A stretch of 64,000 nucleotides of DNA from Subsaxibacter sp. CAU 1640 (GTDB lineage: Bacteria > Bacteroidota > Bacteroidia > Flavobacteriales > Flavobacteriaceae), in the NCBI RefSeq assembly GCF_023156585.1, contig NZ_JALNMI010000005.1:186001-250000 (forward strand). Reading direction: 5' to 3'. The position numbers and the translations under genes were made by a program. Shown here in pieces: positions 1-9,013 of this stretch (positions within the stretch are counted from its first letter, which is position 1; each line of letters begins with the position of its first letter). Under the pieces are notes generated by a model that was not told the DNA's origin, ran no database searches, and saw only the letters and a list, made by a program, of their open reading frames with translations.

Positions 1-358
1 AGATATCAAAGTTGATGTTCGCGTTGTTGCCGCTACCAATAAAAATCTGAAAAAGGAAATTGAAGAAAACCGATTTCGAGAGGATTTATATCATCGACTT
101 GCTGTAATTCTCATTCAAGTTCCAGCATTGAACGATAGGCGAGAAGATATTCCGCTATTGGTTGATTATTTTTCAGGTAAAATTGCTGAAGAACAAGGCA
201 CAGCTAAAAAATCCTTTTCATCTAAAGCATTGAAATTATTGCAAGAATATGATTGGACAGGTAATATTCGGGAATTGCGAAATGTTGTGGAGCGATTGAT
301 TATTCTTGGTGAAAAAGAAGTAAATGAGAACGATGTGAAAATGTTCGCTTCAAAATAA
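1..358 (+). CDS. Sigma-54-dependent regulator, C-terminal part (5' truncated by window)
   Basis: Only the last 118 codons are present; the frame is open from base 2, so the start lies outside the window. The peptide carries the end of an AAA+ sigma-54 interaction domain: the strand VRVVAATNKNL, then FREDLYHRL, which in the NtrC family holds the arginine finger region, then VPALNDRREDIPLLVDYF and the closing WTGNIRELRNVVERLII. Such proteins contact sigma-54 RNA polymerase and use ATP to open the promoter. After the AAA+ domain only about 17 residues remain, ending FASK, so the usual Fis-type helix-turn-helix is absent. H. pylori FlgR and chlamydial CtcC are known regulators of this HTH-less kind. 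The TTG at 128 is not a credible start because the homology continues upstream. Confidence 0.9.
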   Translation, partial: DIKVDVRVVAATNKNLKKEIEENRFREDLYHRLAVILIQVPALNDRREDIPLLVDYFSGKIAEEQGTAKKSFSSKALKLLQEYDWTGNIRELRNVVERLIILGEKEVNENDVKMFASK

Positions 359-390
359 ACTCAAATTAAGAATCAAAATCCAACCATAAA

Positions 391-1269
391 ATGAAAGACA
401 TCAGTATCAACGACTTCCAAATCACTGAAAAAATCAATATCAAAGATTTAAAGACGACTTATGATTTAGAAGCATCTGAAGATAAGATTGAAGATGAGTT
501 GGAAGATGTTAGAGAGAAGTTAGGAAAGCTGCAAGATACGATGTACGCTCACGGCAAATATGCTGTTTTGGTTTGCTTGCAAGGTATGGACACCGCAGGA
601 AAGGACAGTCTCATCCGTGAAGTTTTTAAAGACTTCAATACTAGAGGAATCGTTGTGCATAGCTTTAAAGTCCCGACCGAATTGGAGTTGCGGCACGACT
701 ATCTTTGGAGACATTACATTGCATTGCCAGAGCGTGGTAAGTTTGGTGTTTTCAACCGTACGCATTATGAAAATGTGTTGGTTACAAGGGTGCATCCTGG
801 TTATATTTTGGGTGAAAATATTCCTTCGGTCACGTCTTTGGAAGATATCAATGAGGGGTTCTGGTCGAAACGATTTCAACAAATCAATGATTTCGAAAAA
901 CATATAGCAGAAAATGGTACGATTATTTTCAAGTTTTTCCTGAACCTGTCCAAGGATGAACAACGGAATAGGTTGCTTCGACGACTTGAGAAGCAAGAGA
1001 AGAACTGGAAATTTTCACCAGGAGACCTCAAAGAACGAGCATTATGGAATCAATATCAAGAATGCTATGAGGATGCATTAAATAGAACATCAAAACCTCA
1101 CGCACCTTGGTTTTCCATTCCAGCAGATCACAAAGAAACGGCTCGCTACATTGTTGCGAAAATTATGTATGACACTTTGAAAACCTATACAGATATCCAA
1201 GAGCCAGAACTTGATGACGATATCAAAGCAAATTTAGAACAGTATAAAAAGCAATTGGAGAACGAATAG
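391..1269 (+). CDS. PPK2 family polyphosphate kinase
   Basis: Transfers phosphate between inorganic polyphosphate and nucleotides (polyP:NDP or polyP:AMP phosphotransferase) in the cytoplasm. The 292-residue protein has the PPK2 Walker A loop GMDTAGKD at residues 65-72, the conserved FNRTHYENV at 121-129, the Walker B region ending in FKFFLNLSKDEQ, and the lid and tail WKFSPGDLKERALW ... APWFSIPADHKETAR. Length fits one-domain PPK2 enzymes. It starts 32 bases after the preceding regulator; a shared transcript is possible. The class (I, II or III) and so the preferred acceptor nucleotide cannot be assigned from the sequence by eye. Confidence 0.93.
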   Translation: MKDISINDFQITEKINIKDLKTTYDLEASEDKIEDELEDVREKLGKLQDTMYAHGKYAVLVCLQGMDTAGKDSLIREVFKDFNTRGIVVHSFKVPTELELRHDYLWRHYIALPERGKFGVFNRTHYENVLVTRVHPGYILGENIPSVTSLEDINEGFWSKRFQQINDFEKHIAENGTIIFKFFLNLSKDEQRNRLLRRLEKQEKNWKFSPGDLKERALWNQYQECYEDALNRTSKPHAPWFSIPADHKETARYIVAKIMYDTLKTYTDIQEPELDDDIKANLEQYKKQLENE

Positions 1270-1354
1270 TTGCCGCCTAAACTTTAAGATTTTGTTTTAA
1301 ATCGAAAAAATTTATTAGTGGTATATTAGTGCCATTAAAAATTTTTATCTCTCT

Positions 1355-2728
1355 ATGAAATATCTATTAATAGCAAGTTTCTTCATTACACTTCAATTGT
1401 CTGCGCAAAGCAGTGATGCCGATGTCATCAAAAGCATTTATTCTAAGGCACTTACAGACGGGAAAAGTTACAGTTGGTTAGATCATTTGTCCAATCAAAT
1501 AGGGTCACGTTTATCTGGTTCTTTGGGAGCCGAGCAAGCGGTTGAATATACTAAAGCTGAAATGGAGAAACTAGGTTTCGACAAGGTTTGGCTTCAACCA
1601 GTTATGGTGCCGAAATGGGTAAGAGGTGCTCCGGAATTTGCTTATATTGAAACATCTCCAGGCAAAACAACAACGGTAAATATTTGTGCTTTAGGCGGCT
1701 CCATTGCAACGCCAAATGCAGGTGTAAAAGCTAATATAATTGAGGTTAAGAGTTTAAAAGAACTCGAAACTTTGGGAAGAGATAAGATCGAGGGTAAAAT
1801 AGTTTTTTTTAATCGGCCGATGCAAGCTGATGCCATCAGGACTTTTGATGCTTACAGTGGAGCGGTTGACCAACGAGGTTCTGGTGCCAAGGAAGCTGCC
1901 AAGTTTGGTGCAGTTGGCGTTATTGTCCGTTCTATGAATTTACGTCTTGATGATTTCCCCCATACAGGCGGAATGGGTTATGGTGATTTGCCAGCGTCTC
2001 AATATATTCCTGCGGCGGCTATCAGTACCAATGATGCTGAATTGTTGAGCGGAATGCTTTCGCTCAATAAAGACATCAAATTCTTTTTTAGACAGAATTG
2101 CCAACAGCTGAAAGATGTGCAATCTTATAACGTTATTGGTGAAATAAAAGGAAGTGAATTTCCCAATGAATATATTGTGGTAGGAGGACACTTGGATTCT
2201 TGGGATTTAGGTGATGGCTCTCACGATGATGGTGCAGGATGCGTACAGTCGATGGATGCTTTGAGGATTTTAAAGAAGTTAGGTTACAAACCAAAACGAA
2301 CTATTAGAGTGGTGTTGTTTATGAATGAGGAAAACGGACTTCGAGGTGGTACGGAATACGCGAAAGTAGCCAAATCTAAAGGTGAGAAACACATTTTTGC
2401 ACTGGAAAGTGATTCTGGAGGTTTTACGCCAAGAGGGTTTTCGTTTGATACAGAAGGCGAATTTATTTCGAAAGCACAACAGTGGGCATCTTTGTTTGAA
2501 CCATATCTTATCCATCAGTTTGTGAAAGGTTATGGAGGCGCAGATATTGGTCCGTTAAAAGATGGAAATGTTGTTTTGGCCGGATTTGTCCCAGATTCAC
2601 AGCGTTATTTTGATTATCATCACGCTAAAAATGATACGTTTGACGCCATCAATAAGCGCGAATTGGAGCTTGGCACTGCAACAATGGCTTCTATGATTTA
2701 TTTGGTGGATAAATATGGCGTCAACTGA
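1355..2728 (+). CDS. Secreted M28 family zinc peptidase (carboxypeptidase Q-like)
   Basis: A 457-residue exported aminopeptidase/carboxypeptidase. Residues 1-17 are a signal peptide ending SAQ. Residues about 110-240 look like the inserted PA-type domain of the plasma glutamate carboxypeptidase group, and the M28 catalytic domain follows. Expected zinc ligands are visible: H279 and D291 in GGHLDSWD/SHDDGAG, E325/E326 in FMNEEN, D353 in LESDSGG and H422 or H423 in YHHAKNDTFD. No T9SS sorting domain follows, so the protein is probably periplasmic. The stop at 2726-2728 overlaps a possible upstream start of the next gene, which suggests co-transcription. Confidence 0.93.
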   Translation: MKYLLIASFFITLQLSAQSSDADVIKSIYSKALTDGKSYSWLDHLSNQIGSRLSGSLGAEQAVEYTKAEMEKLGFDKVWLQPVMVPKWVRGAPEFAYIETSPGKTTTVNICALGGSIATPNAGVKANIIEVKSLKELETLGRDKIEGKIVFFNRPMQADAIRTFDAYSGAVDQRGSGAKEAAKFGAVGVIVRSMNLRLDDFPHTGGMGYGDLPASQYIPAAAISTNDAELLSGMLSLNKDIKFFFRQNCQQLKDVQSYNVIGEIKGSEFPNEYIVVGGHLDSWDLGDGSHDDGAGCVQSMDALRILKKLGYKPKRTIRVVLFMNEENGLRGGTEYAKVAKSKGEKHIFALESDSGGFTPRGFSFDTEGEFISKAQQWASLFEPYLIHQFVKGYGGADIGPLKDGNVVLAGFVPDSQRYFDYHHAKNDTFDAINKRELELGTATMASMIYLVDKYGVN

Positions 2729-2735
2729 TTTTTAT

Positions 2736-3308
2736 ATGAAAAACTTTGCTCTAATAGTTTTATTTATTATTTCTATGGTCTCATCGGCACAAACGGCTGA
2801 TAAATCACTGCCATATTATGAGCTTCCGGAGTATTCAGAAAATTTTACTGCTGGAACGGTGGCTGCTCGACAGGTAGAAGCATTAGGATTTCGATATTAT
2901 TGGGCAACAAACAACTTGGTGGAAAAGGATTTGGCTTATAAATCTGATAAAGACGCTCGTTCGGTTGATGAAACTATTGAACATATCTTGAACTTATCGT
3001 ATGTGATAGTCAATTCTACCTTGAAAAAGCCGAATGAGAAAACGGATTTTTCACAATTGGATTTTGAAGCCAAACGAAAACAGACATTGATAAACTTGAA
3101 AATTGCTGCTGATATTTTGAAGCAAAGTGATGATATTTCTCAATTCAAAATTATTTTAGGAGAAAGAGAGGTACCATTTTGGAATGCAATCAATGGTCCG
3201 ATTGCAGACGCTATTTGGCATTGTGGGCAGATTGCATCATTTCGTAGAATTACAGGTAATCCTATAAACCCCAACGTGAATCATTTTATGGGAACGGTAA
3301 AAGAATAG
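2736..3308 (+). CDS. Secreted DinB-like family protein
   Basis: A 190-residue protein with an N-terminal signal peptide (MKNFALIVLFIISMVSSAQT). An in-frame ATG at 2715 would add seven residues before the signal peptide and overlap the M28 stop, so 2736 is preferred. The body is a DinB/YfiT-type four-helix bundle by pattern: VDETIEHILNLSYVI carries the first histidine and ADAIWHCGQIASFRRITGNP is the typical closing helix with a second histidine. The family binds a divalent metal; many members are thiol-dependent transferases, but no substrate can be inferred. An exported member is less usual. Convergent with the broken DUF6090 gene, with one base between the two stop codons. Confidence 0.75.
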   Translation: MKNFALIVLFIISMVSSAQTADKSLPYYELPEYSENFTAGTVAARQVEALGFRYYWATNNLVEKDLAYKSDKDARSVDETIEHILNLSYVIVNSTLKKPNEKTDFSQLDFEAKRKQTLINLKIAADILKQSDDISQFKIILGEREVPFWNAINGPIADAIWHCGQIASFRRITGNPINPNVNHFMGTVKE

Positions 3309-3309
3309 C

Positions 3310-4038
3310 TCAATATTCTTCCTTTATACGCTTATTAATTCCTTCCAATAATTCTATTGCATCTTGCTTGTATTGTTTTGCAATTGCCAGATGATTACCA
3401 ACGGCAAGCATCGCGTGGGAGGTTACTCGTTTTTTATAATCCTCACTTTCGGTGAAATAGGTAATGACTTCATCCGTAAGATTGCCTTTTGCCATATCAA
3501 TAAACCAAGGAAACTTTTCAAGATCATTGAAATTTTTTAGAACAATATTATCCATACGTTCATTACTTTTATCTATTAAAGGACCGAAAACAGCATAGAA
3601 TTTAGTAATATCAGTAATTAAAGTATCTTTTTCAGTCGATGGAATATCTGTTAAAGTCTTAAGTTGCCCAATACCTCGTGTCTGATAATTAAATGGCTGA
3701 TAGATTGTCACTAAATTCAGGCACTCCAAACATTCTGTATAGTTATCTTTTGTGATCTCACCATCAATGATTCTTTTGCTGTTCGTTCTATTGATTTCAT
3801 AAAATTTTATGATGGTAGATGCGAAAGTGGTATCGATTTCTAAATCATAAGAAATAGTTTTTAGCGTATTATTTATAGCTCTTTTTAGCTTCCGCTCTTC
3901 ATTCCAATTATTCACTTGGAGTGCCAACAAAATACCAATCATTACCAAAAAGATTTCTCCGATGGCATAGAGTAAATAACTTGTGAATTTGTTCTTCTTT
4001 AAAAGTTATCTACGGATTTTTTTAAAAATGGTGACCAT
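3310..4038 (-). pseudogene. DUF6090-type membrane protein interrupted by an in-frame TAA
   Basis: The family-typical N-terminus is present but broken. Reading from ATG 4038-4036 gives MVTIFKKIRR, then TAA (4008-4006), then LLKKNKFTSYLLYAIGEIFL and continues in the same frame through VMIGILLALQVNNWNEERK to the stop at 3310. DUF6090 proteins of flavobacteria normally begin with just such a K/R-rich segment, then YAIGEI-LVVIGILIALQINNWNE, so codon 11 is most simply CAA or AAA changed to TAA. The rest (about 230 codons) has no further lesion. Translation could restart at TTG 3948 or ATG 3942, but this would cut into the single membrane helix. Either a recent pseudogene or a sequencing error. Confidence 0.75.
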
Positions 4039-4112
4039 AAGCCATTTTATTTGAATTGGTTGATTTTGAGCATAATGTAGTGATTTATTTAGTTATAGTA
4101 TGAACGATGAAA

Positions 4113-4502
4113 CTATTTAGGCTCGATAATCAAAAAAACTGCAGTGCTGTCGCCAACATTTAAAACTTCATGAACAGATAGTTCGTCATTCGAAAATGTA
4201 TAGCCAATGGGAACATTTACTTCTCTTGTTCCGTTTTCATCGGTAATTCTAAAGGTACTTCCAGATAATGTATATCCTGTATGTGGCTTGTGATAATGTT
4301 TTTCATGGCCTACTCCAGGTGGGAATGTACATTTCAGGATTCGCATTTGTGAATTGTCCTCTATTATCTCGCTTACTTGTTGTCCTTCCCAGCCTGCTTC
4401 AAATGGATCTGGTAAATTCTCGATCGATGATTGTTTTCCATTACAATTGACAAACATTATTGACAATAAGAGAGTTAATGCAACATTATATATTTTTAAC
4501 AT
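4113..4502 (-). CDS. Cupin-domain lipoprotein
   Basis: A 129-residue protein with a lipoprotein signal (hydrophobic stretch then FVNC, Cys20). A single cupin barrel follows: motif 1 shows the metal-binding histidines in GVGHEKHYHKPHTGYTLSG and motif 2 has SVHEVLNVGDST. Small secreted cupins of this type are widespread, and their substrates are mostly unknown. It stands alone between the broken DUF6090 gene and the MBOAT operon, with about 118 bases of AT-rich upstream sequence that probably holds its promoter. Confidence 0.75.
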   Translation of the reverse strand: MLKIYNVALTLLLSIMFVNCNGKQSSIENLPDPFEAGWEGQQVSEIIEDNSQMRILKCTFPPGVGHEKHYHKPHTGYTLSGSTFRITDENGTREVNVPIGYTFSNDELSVHEVLNVGDSTAVFLIIEPK

Positions 4503-4620
4503 CTGATAGTTTTTTCTTGCTAGATTGTTTTAAATGTTCAACAATTTTAATTAAAAAAGTTAATCTTTACCTTCTATCCTAGAATTAATTTGATTGGTTT
4601 AGGAAATAATTAATTATTGA

Positions 4621-6036
4621 TTAAAACTGAAAATAGATAAATTGCTCGCCACTACCTTGGGAAATCACTATAAGAAAAAACATAATAGCCCAAAAAACTC
4701 CTAGAACCCATGAAGGTATTTTAAAAGATACTTCTTTCAAAGAAGTATTCCTCATAAACCAATGGCATACAAATAAAATGCTAATAACCGCTAATACTTT
4801 AATGATTTCGAATGAATCCAAAACTTTTGAGCCTTCAACATTCATAAAAAACATAGAGGAAATAATATTCTTCGCAACCGAAAACTCTCTTGCTCTAAAA
4901 AATACCCAAGTGAAATTTACTAGAGTATAAGTGACTAACGCCAAGATAACCCCATTATAAGGACCGATTTTGATATGAATTTTGTTTTTGAACATTCGTT
5001 CCACTACCAGATAAATACCATGAAGAGCTCCCCAAACTACAAAAGTCCATGCAGCACCATGCCACAAACCTCCTAGAAGCATTGTGATCATCAAAGCTGC
5101 ATACATTCTTACAATTCCGTGTCTGTTTCCTCCCAAAGGAATGTAGAGATAGTCTCTCAACCAACTGGAGAGCGAAATATGCCATCGACGCCATAAATCT
5201 GAAAAACCAATTGCTGCATAAGGATACCTGAAATTATCTGGCAATATGATACCCAGCATAAGCGCAATACCGATAGCACATGTAGAATAGCCAGCAAAAT
5301 CAAAAAATATCTGTCCGGAAAAAGCAAGTGTCCCTGTCCATGCATCCAATCCGTTTAAAATATCTTTTGAACCAAATACTGTATCAGCAGTATCAGCCAA
5401 CAAAGTGTCGGCTAGAACCACTTTTTGGAAAAGACCAATAGTCAATAAAAACAATCCCCAAATAAATTGATTTATGGTTGCTTTTTTTTCTTCATAAAAT
5501 TGAGAAATTAAATCTTGCGCTCTAACAATAGGTCCTGCTACCAATTGAGGGAAAAATGTAACATACAAAGCGAAGTCTAAAAATGTTCTAGCTTTTTCGG
5601 TCCTCCTCAAATACATGTCAATTGTATACGACATAGTTTGGAACGTATAAAAAGAAATTCCCATTGGCAATAAAATATCAATTGGTTCGGCTTTGTAGCC
5701 ATAACCATATGTATTAACTACTGATGTGAAATTATCCAATAAGAAATCACGATACTTAAAAAAGACCAAAAATCCAAGATTGACAAACAAGCTCAACAGT
5801 AGCCACATTTTTCGCTTACGTTGATTTTCTTCAATGGATAGTTTGTTTCCTGCAATCCAATCTACAACTGTTGAGATCCAAAGAAGAATCACAAGTGGTG
5901 GATTCCATAATCCGTAAAAAATATAACTTGCAAAAAGTAACATTCGTTTACGGTTGATCCAGTTTAAAATGTTGCCGTAATATAGTACGAGAACGATGAC
6001 TAAAAAGACGATAAAACTCAATGAATTGAATAACAT
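4621..6036 (-). CDS. MBOAT family membrane O-acyltransferase (AlgI/DltB-like)
   Basis: A 471-residue polytopic protein of the AlgI group. Diagnostic segments are FASYIFYGLWNPP near residue 40, MGISFYTFQTMSYTID at 125-140, FFPQLVAGPIVRA at 161-173, FRYPYAAIGFSDLWRRWHISLSSWLRDYLYIP (split here only by naming: residues about 269-300) and GGLWHGAAW with the invariant catalytic His at 326. These enzymes pass an acyl group, usually acetyl, across the inner membrane to an exported polymer. The next gene upstream in the transcript, ending two bases before this start, encodes an SGNH-like partner, the usual two-part arrangement (AlgI with AlgJ/AlgX, DltB with DltD). The acylated polymer cannot be named; no exopolysaccharide genes are adjacent. 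Confidence 0.92.
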   Translation of the reverse strand: MLFNSLSFIVFLVIVLVLYYGNILNWINRKRMLLFASYIFYGLWNPPLVILLWISTVVDWIAGNKLSIEENQRKRKMWLLLSLFVNLGFLVFFKYRDFLLDNFTSVVNTYGYGYKAEPIDILLPMGISFYTFQTMSYTIDMYLRRTEKARTFLDFALYVTFFPQLVAGPIVRAQDLISQFYEEKKATINQFIWGLFLLTIGLFQKVVLADTLLADTADTVFGSKDILNGLDAWTGTLAFSGQIFFDFAGYSTCAIGIALMLGIILPDNFRYPYAAIGFSDLWRRWHISLSSWLRDYLYIPLGGNRHGIVRMYAALMITMLLGGLWHGAAWTFVVWGALHGIYLVVERMFKNKIHIKIGPYNGVILALVTYTLVNFTWVFFRAREFSVAKNIISSMFFMNVEGSKVLDSFEIIKVLAVISILFVCHWFMRNTSLKEVSFKIPSWVLGVFWAIMFFLIVISQGSGEQFIYFQF

Positions 6037-6038
6037 GG

Positions 6039-7076
6039 TTAGTTGGATTTAAGGTTAGTGATTACTCCATCTTTTTTCATGGCTTCAATAATTACTCTTG
6101 TGAAAACTTCGGCATCCTCCGCAGCTAAATGGGACCATTCTGGAAGAAATAGGTTGGTCAATTCTGGAAAATCTTCATAATGATATGCTTTTGCACCAGA
6201 TTTTTCAACTAATGGATCCCAAAATTGTGCTCGTGGAAATGCTTTACTTTCGATGTCCTTGAACAAACCTGATGAAGGGCATCTCACCAAGATCAAATTG
6301 CCACCTCGAGCTTGAAATTTTTTTGCTAAATCAACGAAAGTATTCGTAGTGGTCTCCTTGTCAGGTGGTGGGTTGTCACCACTTAAGATGGTGGTCCATA
6401 CTTTTTTGATTGTATTTGCATACGCCGTATCTTTTACCATTATTTCAGGCATTTTCATGCGTCTATCCAATGTGATTTCTTCAAAATTATTAAATGGTGG
6501 GTAGCGTGGACCGCTTCGCTCATCCCAATGAACTTGCTTTAAAAGGGTCTTAAGGTCAACATCCGAATCCCAGCTTTCATCACCATCCCTTATAAACACA
6601 AGATTCTTCTGTAAGGGAACAGAAAGCATATGGTTCAATCGTTGTGCGTATGTTCGATTGTAATAATAGTCCACTAAAGATTGTGAACGTTGGACAAAAT
6701 TTGCTTTTGGATTAATAGTTGAGAAAAAAAGTGGTGGAGTAATCCCTATTACCAGTGTACCGTTGAAATCAGTATTTTCAACAATATCCTGCATCACAGG
6801 AATTGGCGTTGATCCTTGTGCAGCAAGCATAATTCCATTGGTACCAGTTTCATTTTCCCAGATATCGAGATTTATATCATAAAGTATACGTGAGGAACCG
6901 ATAAAGACTACCGTCTTTTCATCATAATTTTCCAGACGAGCCCTTTGATTGGCCCATAAATTTTTGTTATCATCAATATTGGGTTCAAGACCTTGATTTC
7001 TCCAATAAAGTTCCCATATGACAAGGCTTATCATACCCAATGTCACAGCAACGAACAAGGATTGTTTTAGATTCAT
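6039..7076 (-). CDS. SGNH-hydrolase-like partner of MBOAT acyltransferase
   Basis: A 345-residue protein with one N-terminal membrane anchor (residues about 7-24) and a large periplasmic domain. VVFIGSSRILYDI at 56-68 gives the GSS block with Ser61/Ser62 as candidate nucleophile, and LPEWSHLAAEDA near the end gives the catalytic His316; the DxxH motif usual in SGNH enzymes reads E313-W-S-H. The likely role is final transfer of the acyl group to a polymer, as done by AlgJ/AlgX or DltD. It is first in a two-gene operon with the MBOAT gene, separated by two bases. Confidence 0.78.
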   Translation of the reverse strand: MNLKQSLFVAVTLGMISLVIWELYWRNQGLEPNIDDNKNLWANQRARLENYDEKTVVFIGSSRILYDINLDIWENETGTNGIMLAAQGSTPIPVMQDIVENTDFNGTLVIGITPPLFFSTINPKANFVQRSQSLVDYYYNRTYAQRLNHMLSVPLQKNLVFIRDGDESWDSDVDLKTLLKQVHWDERSGPRYPPFNNFEEITLDRRMKMPEIMVKDTAYANTIKKVWTTILSGDNPPPDKETTTNTFVDLAKKFQARGGNLILVRCPSSGLFKDIESKAFPRAQFWDPLVEKSGAKAYHYEDFPELTNLFLPEWSHLAAEDAEVFTRVIIEAMKKDGVITNLKSN

Positions 7077-7296
7077 TTTGGTTGGTTTTAGTTATTAATT
7101 TTTATAAAATCATAATCTATATCATCAGCTTTTATTTAATTGTGAAATATTATATAACATGAATGTTTACATAGCTCATCAAATGGTGGATGTGGCTTTC
7201 AATACGTCTATTATTCAGATGATTATATGAATTTAGACATTTTTTAAATATGATATTGTTTTTTTTAAGGTTAAATTATGATTGTTCTAAAAAACA

Positions 7297-7780
7297 TCAG
7301 ATGTTAACATTATTTGGTTTTAAAACCACAAAATTATCAACTTTGAATTGATGACTGTCAAAATGTGTAAGCTGTATAAGCATGACCATAATTACTGGCA
7401 TAATAGCAATATTAAAAATACGATTTCCCAAACGAAATAGTTTTTAAAATCCCCAGCGAAGCTGCGCCAGCAGCACATTTCATATTCGATATCGCCATAT
7501 AAAGCGTAAATTGGGTGGTGGCAACAGTTTTCCAACAAAGATGCATGCCAGAGCCAGATACTGCTATGCATAGAAAGGTATAAAAGGTATAATTAGGAAA
7601 GGATAAAAGTGTAGACAACGAAATTATTGCTCCATAAATTGCAATTTTATGGGAATTGATGGTAATATGAATAAAATCAGAAGGAATTTTAATATGAAGA
7701 TAGAGGCAATGGATCAAAGAATCCAATTTGATTGAATCTGAACATAGAAGTACTATGAAAGTGGTTAATCTGCTTTCCAT
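7297..7780 (-). pseudogene. Decayed MFS transporter fragment (PAT/AmpG-like C-terminal half)
   Basis: The minus strand between 7780 and about 7430 encodes hydrophobic sequence ending SGSGMHLCWKTVATTQFTLY then MAISNMKCAAGAASLGIL, which closely matches the ATQFTLYMAISN-G-AAGA segment of MFS transporters of the AmpG/PAT type. After this the homology hops frame: a second frame reads LGDFKNYFVWEIVFLILL and a third reads NIAIMPVIMVMLIQLTHFDS and runs to a TGA at 7299-7297. Two frameshifts and the missing N-terminal half mark it as a pseudogene. The flanking 7077-7296 holds only AT-rich sequence plus a 14-bp palindrome at 7315-7328 inside the remnant's tail. The call is by motif reading only. Confidence 0.5.
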
Positions 7781-7872
7781 AAGTCTTCGTCAGTACTATT
7801 ATAAAGACTTGAGGAGATTTTAGATATAGTGAAATTTCTTACATATTTACCATTCTCATTTGGCAGGAAGAA

Positions 7873-8910
7873 TTATAGTCGCTCTTCATCTGTTTTTGAA
7901 ACTTCTTTTCCATATTCAATTCGATAAATTCTAACCATTGCCATAAATAAACTGATGAGTAATGGACCAAAAATCAATCCGATAAAACCAAAAATAGGAA
8001 CGCCTACAATTACGCCTATAAGTGTAACCAAAGGATGCACGTCGTCAAGCTTTTTTAGTACATACAATCGAATAATATTGTCTGTGGAACCAACAACAAT
8101 AAATCCATAAAGCAAAATTCCCCAGGCCTGAAAATTATCTCCAGACGATAGGGCAATAATAAAGACTGGAAGTATTCCTAAAAGGGTGCCTATGAACGGT
8201 ATCATTGAGCCAATTGTGGTAATAACAAACCAAAAGAAAGGGTTTTCAACGCCAAAAATCCAAAACCCAATAAGAGCTATGACTCCTTGGGCCAATGCTA
8301 CCAGAGGGATTCCAAGTGCATTCGACCGAACCATTGCTTGTACCTCATCCCCAACTTCAGATAGATTTTCCTTACTCATAGGAATGTATTCTTTCAAAGA
8401 CTCTCTAAGGGTTCTTCTATTTGTCAACATATAGAAAAGCATGAAGTACATCAATCCAATAGCAATAAACGCATTGAATGTGCCGCCCACGAGGTTTTGA
8501 AGATTCTCTGATAACCAACTTGTAATGGCACTTGTGTCGATACTGGAGTTTAAGTCAAAGCCGACATATTGTTCAGCTTTTCCTATTTGATCTTTGACAG
8601 CCTTAATTACCTCTTCGCTGTTTTGGACTGCTTGACCTATCTTATTTCCCAGCATCATAACCACACCCGTGATTGGCAATAAAACCACAACAAAAGAAAT
8701 CAATATGATTGTCAAAGCAGCAAGAGTAGGATTCCATTTTCTCTTTTTGACAAGAGTAGCCATCCATTTTCTGAAAAGAATGTAAATGGTAACAGCTCCA
8801 AGCACACCGGTAAGATATGGAAGCATTTCTCTGAAAATGAGACTTCCCATCAATAAAATAAGAAGCAGCACGAAAATTTGACGAATGATTTTAGGAGGTA
8901 TCTGTTCCAT
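7873..8910 (-). CDS. AI-2E family transporter (PerM/YdiK-like)
   Basis: A 345-residue polytopic inner-membrane protein of the former UPF0118 family. It shows paired N-terminal helices, a soluble central stretch (residues about 85-130) and the conserved C-terminal block GSMIPFIGTLLGILPVFIIA ... GSTDNIIRLYVLKKLDDVHPLVTLIGVI ... GFIGLIFGPLL. Characterised relatives export AI-2 or act as Na+/H+ antiporters, so the substrate is open. It is probably a single-gene transcript; the start ATG at 8910 follows about 100 bases of spacer after lysA. Confidence 0.9.
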   Translation of the reverse strand: MEQIPPKIIRQIFVLLLILLMGSLIFREMLPYLTGVLGAVTIYILFRKWMATLVKKRKWNPTLAALTIILISFVVVLLPITGVVMMLGNKIGQAVQNSEEVIKAVKDQIGKAEQYVGFDLNSSIDTSAITSWLSENLQNLVGGTFNAFIAIGLMYFMLFYMLTNRRTLRESLKEYIPMSKENLSEVGDEVQAMVRSNALGIPLVALAQGVIALIGFWIFGVENPFFWFVITTIGSMIPFIGTLLGILPVFIIALSSGDNFQAWGILLYGFIVVGSTDNIIRLYVLKKLDDVHPLVTLIGVIVGVPIFGFIGLIFGPLLISLFMAMVRIYRIEYGKEVSKTDEERL

Positions 8911-9013
8911 ATGAAACTAATGTGTCTTTAAACTGAAGGTTGTTCTTCGATTTAAAGATACAGTAAGTTTCTGAAATTTCAACAATTAAGATTGACCTTG
9001 ATAGATTCCGTTT

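Noticed and set aside
3310-3948. Intact 212-residue gene starting at TTG 3948
   Set aside because: The family-conserved N-terminal basic segment and first half of the membrane helix lie upstream in the same frame, so the gene is broken at codon 11 and not naturally short.
7315-7328. Perfect 14-bp palindrome TGGTTTTAAAACCA as an operator
   Set aside because: It lies inside the decayed MFS gene tail, not near an active promoter, and such AT-rich palindromes are expected by chance.
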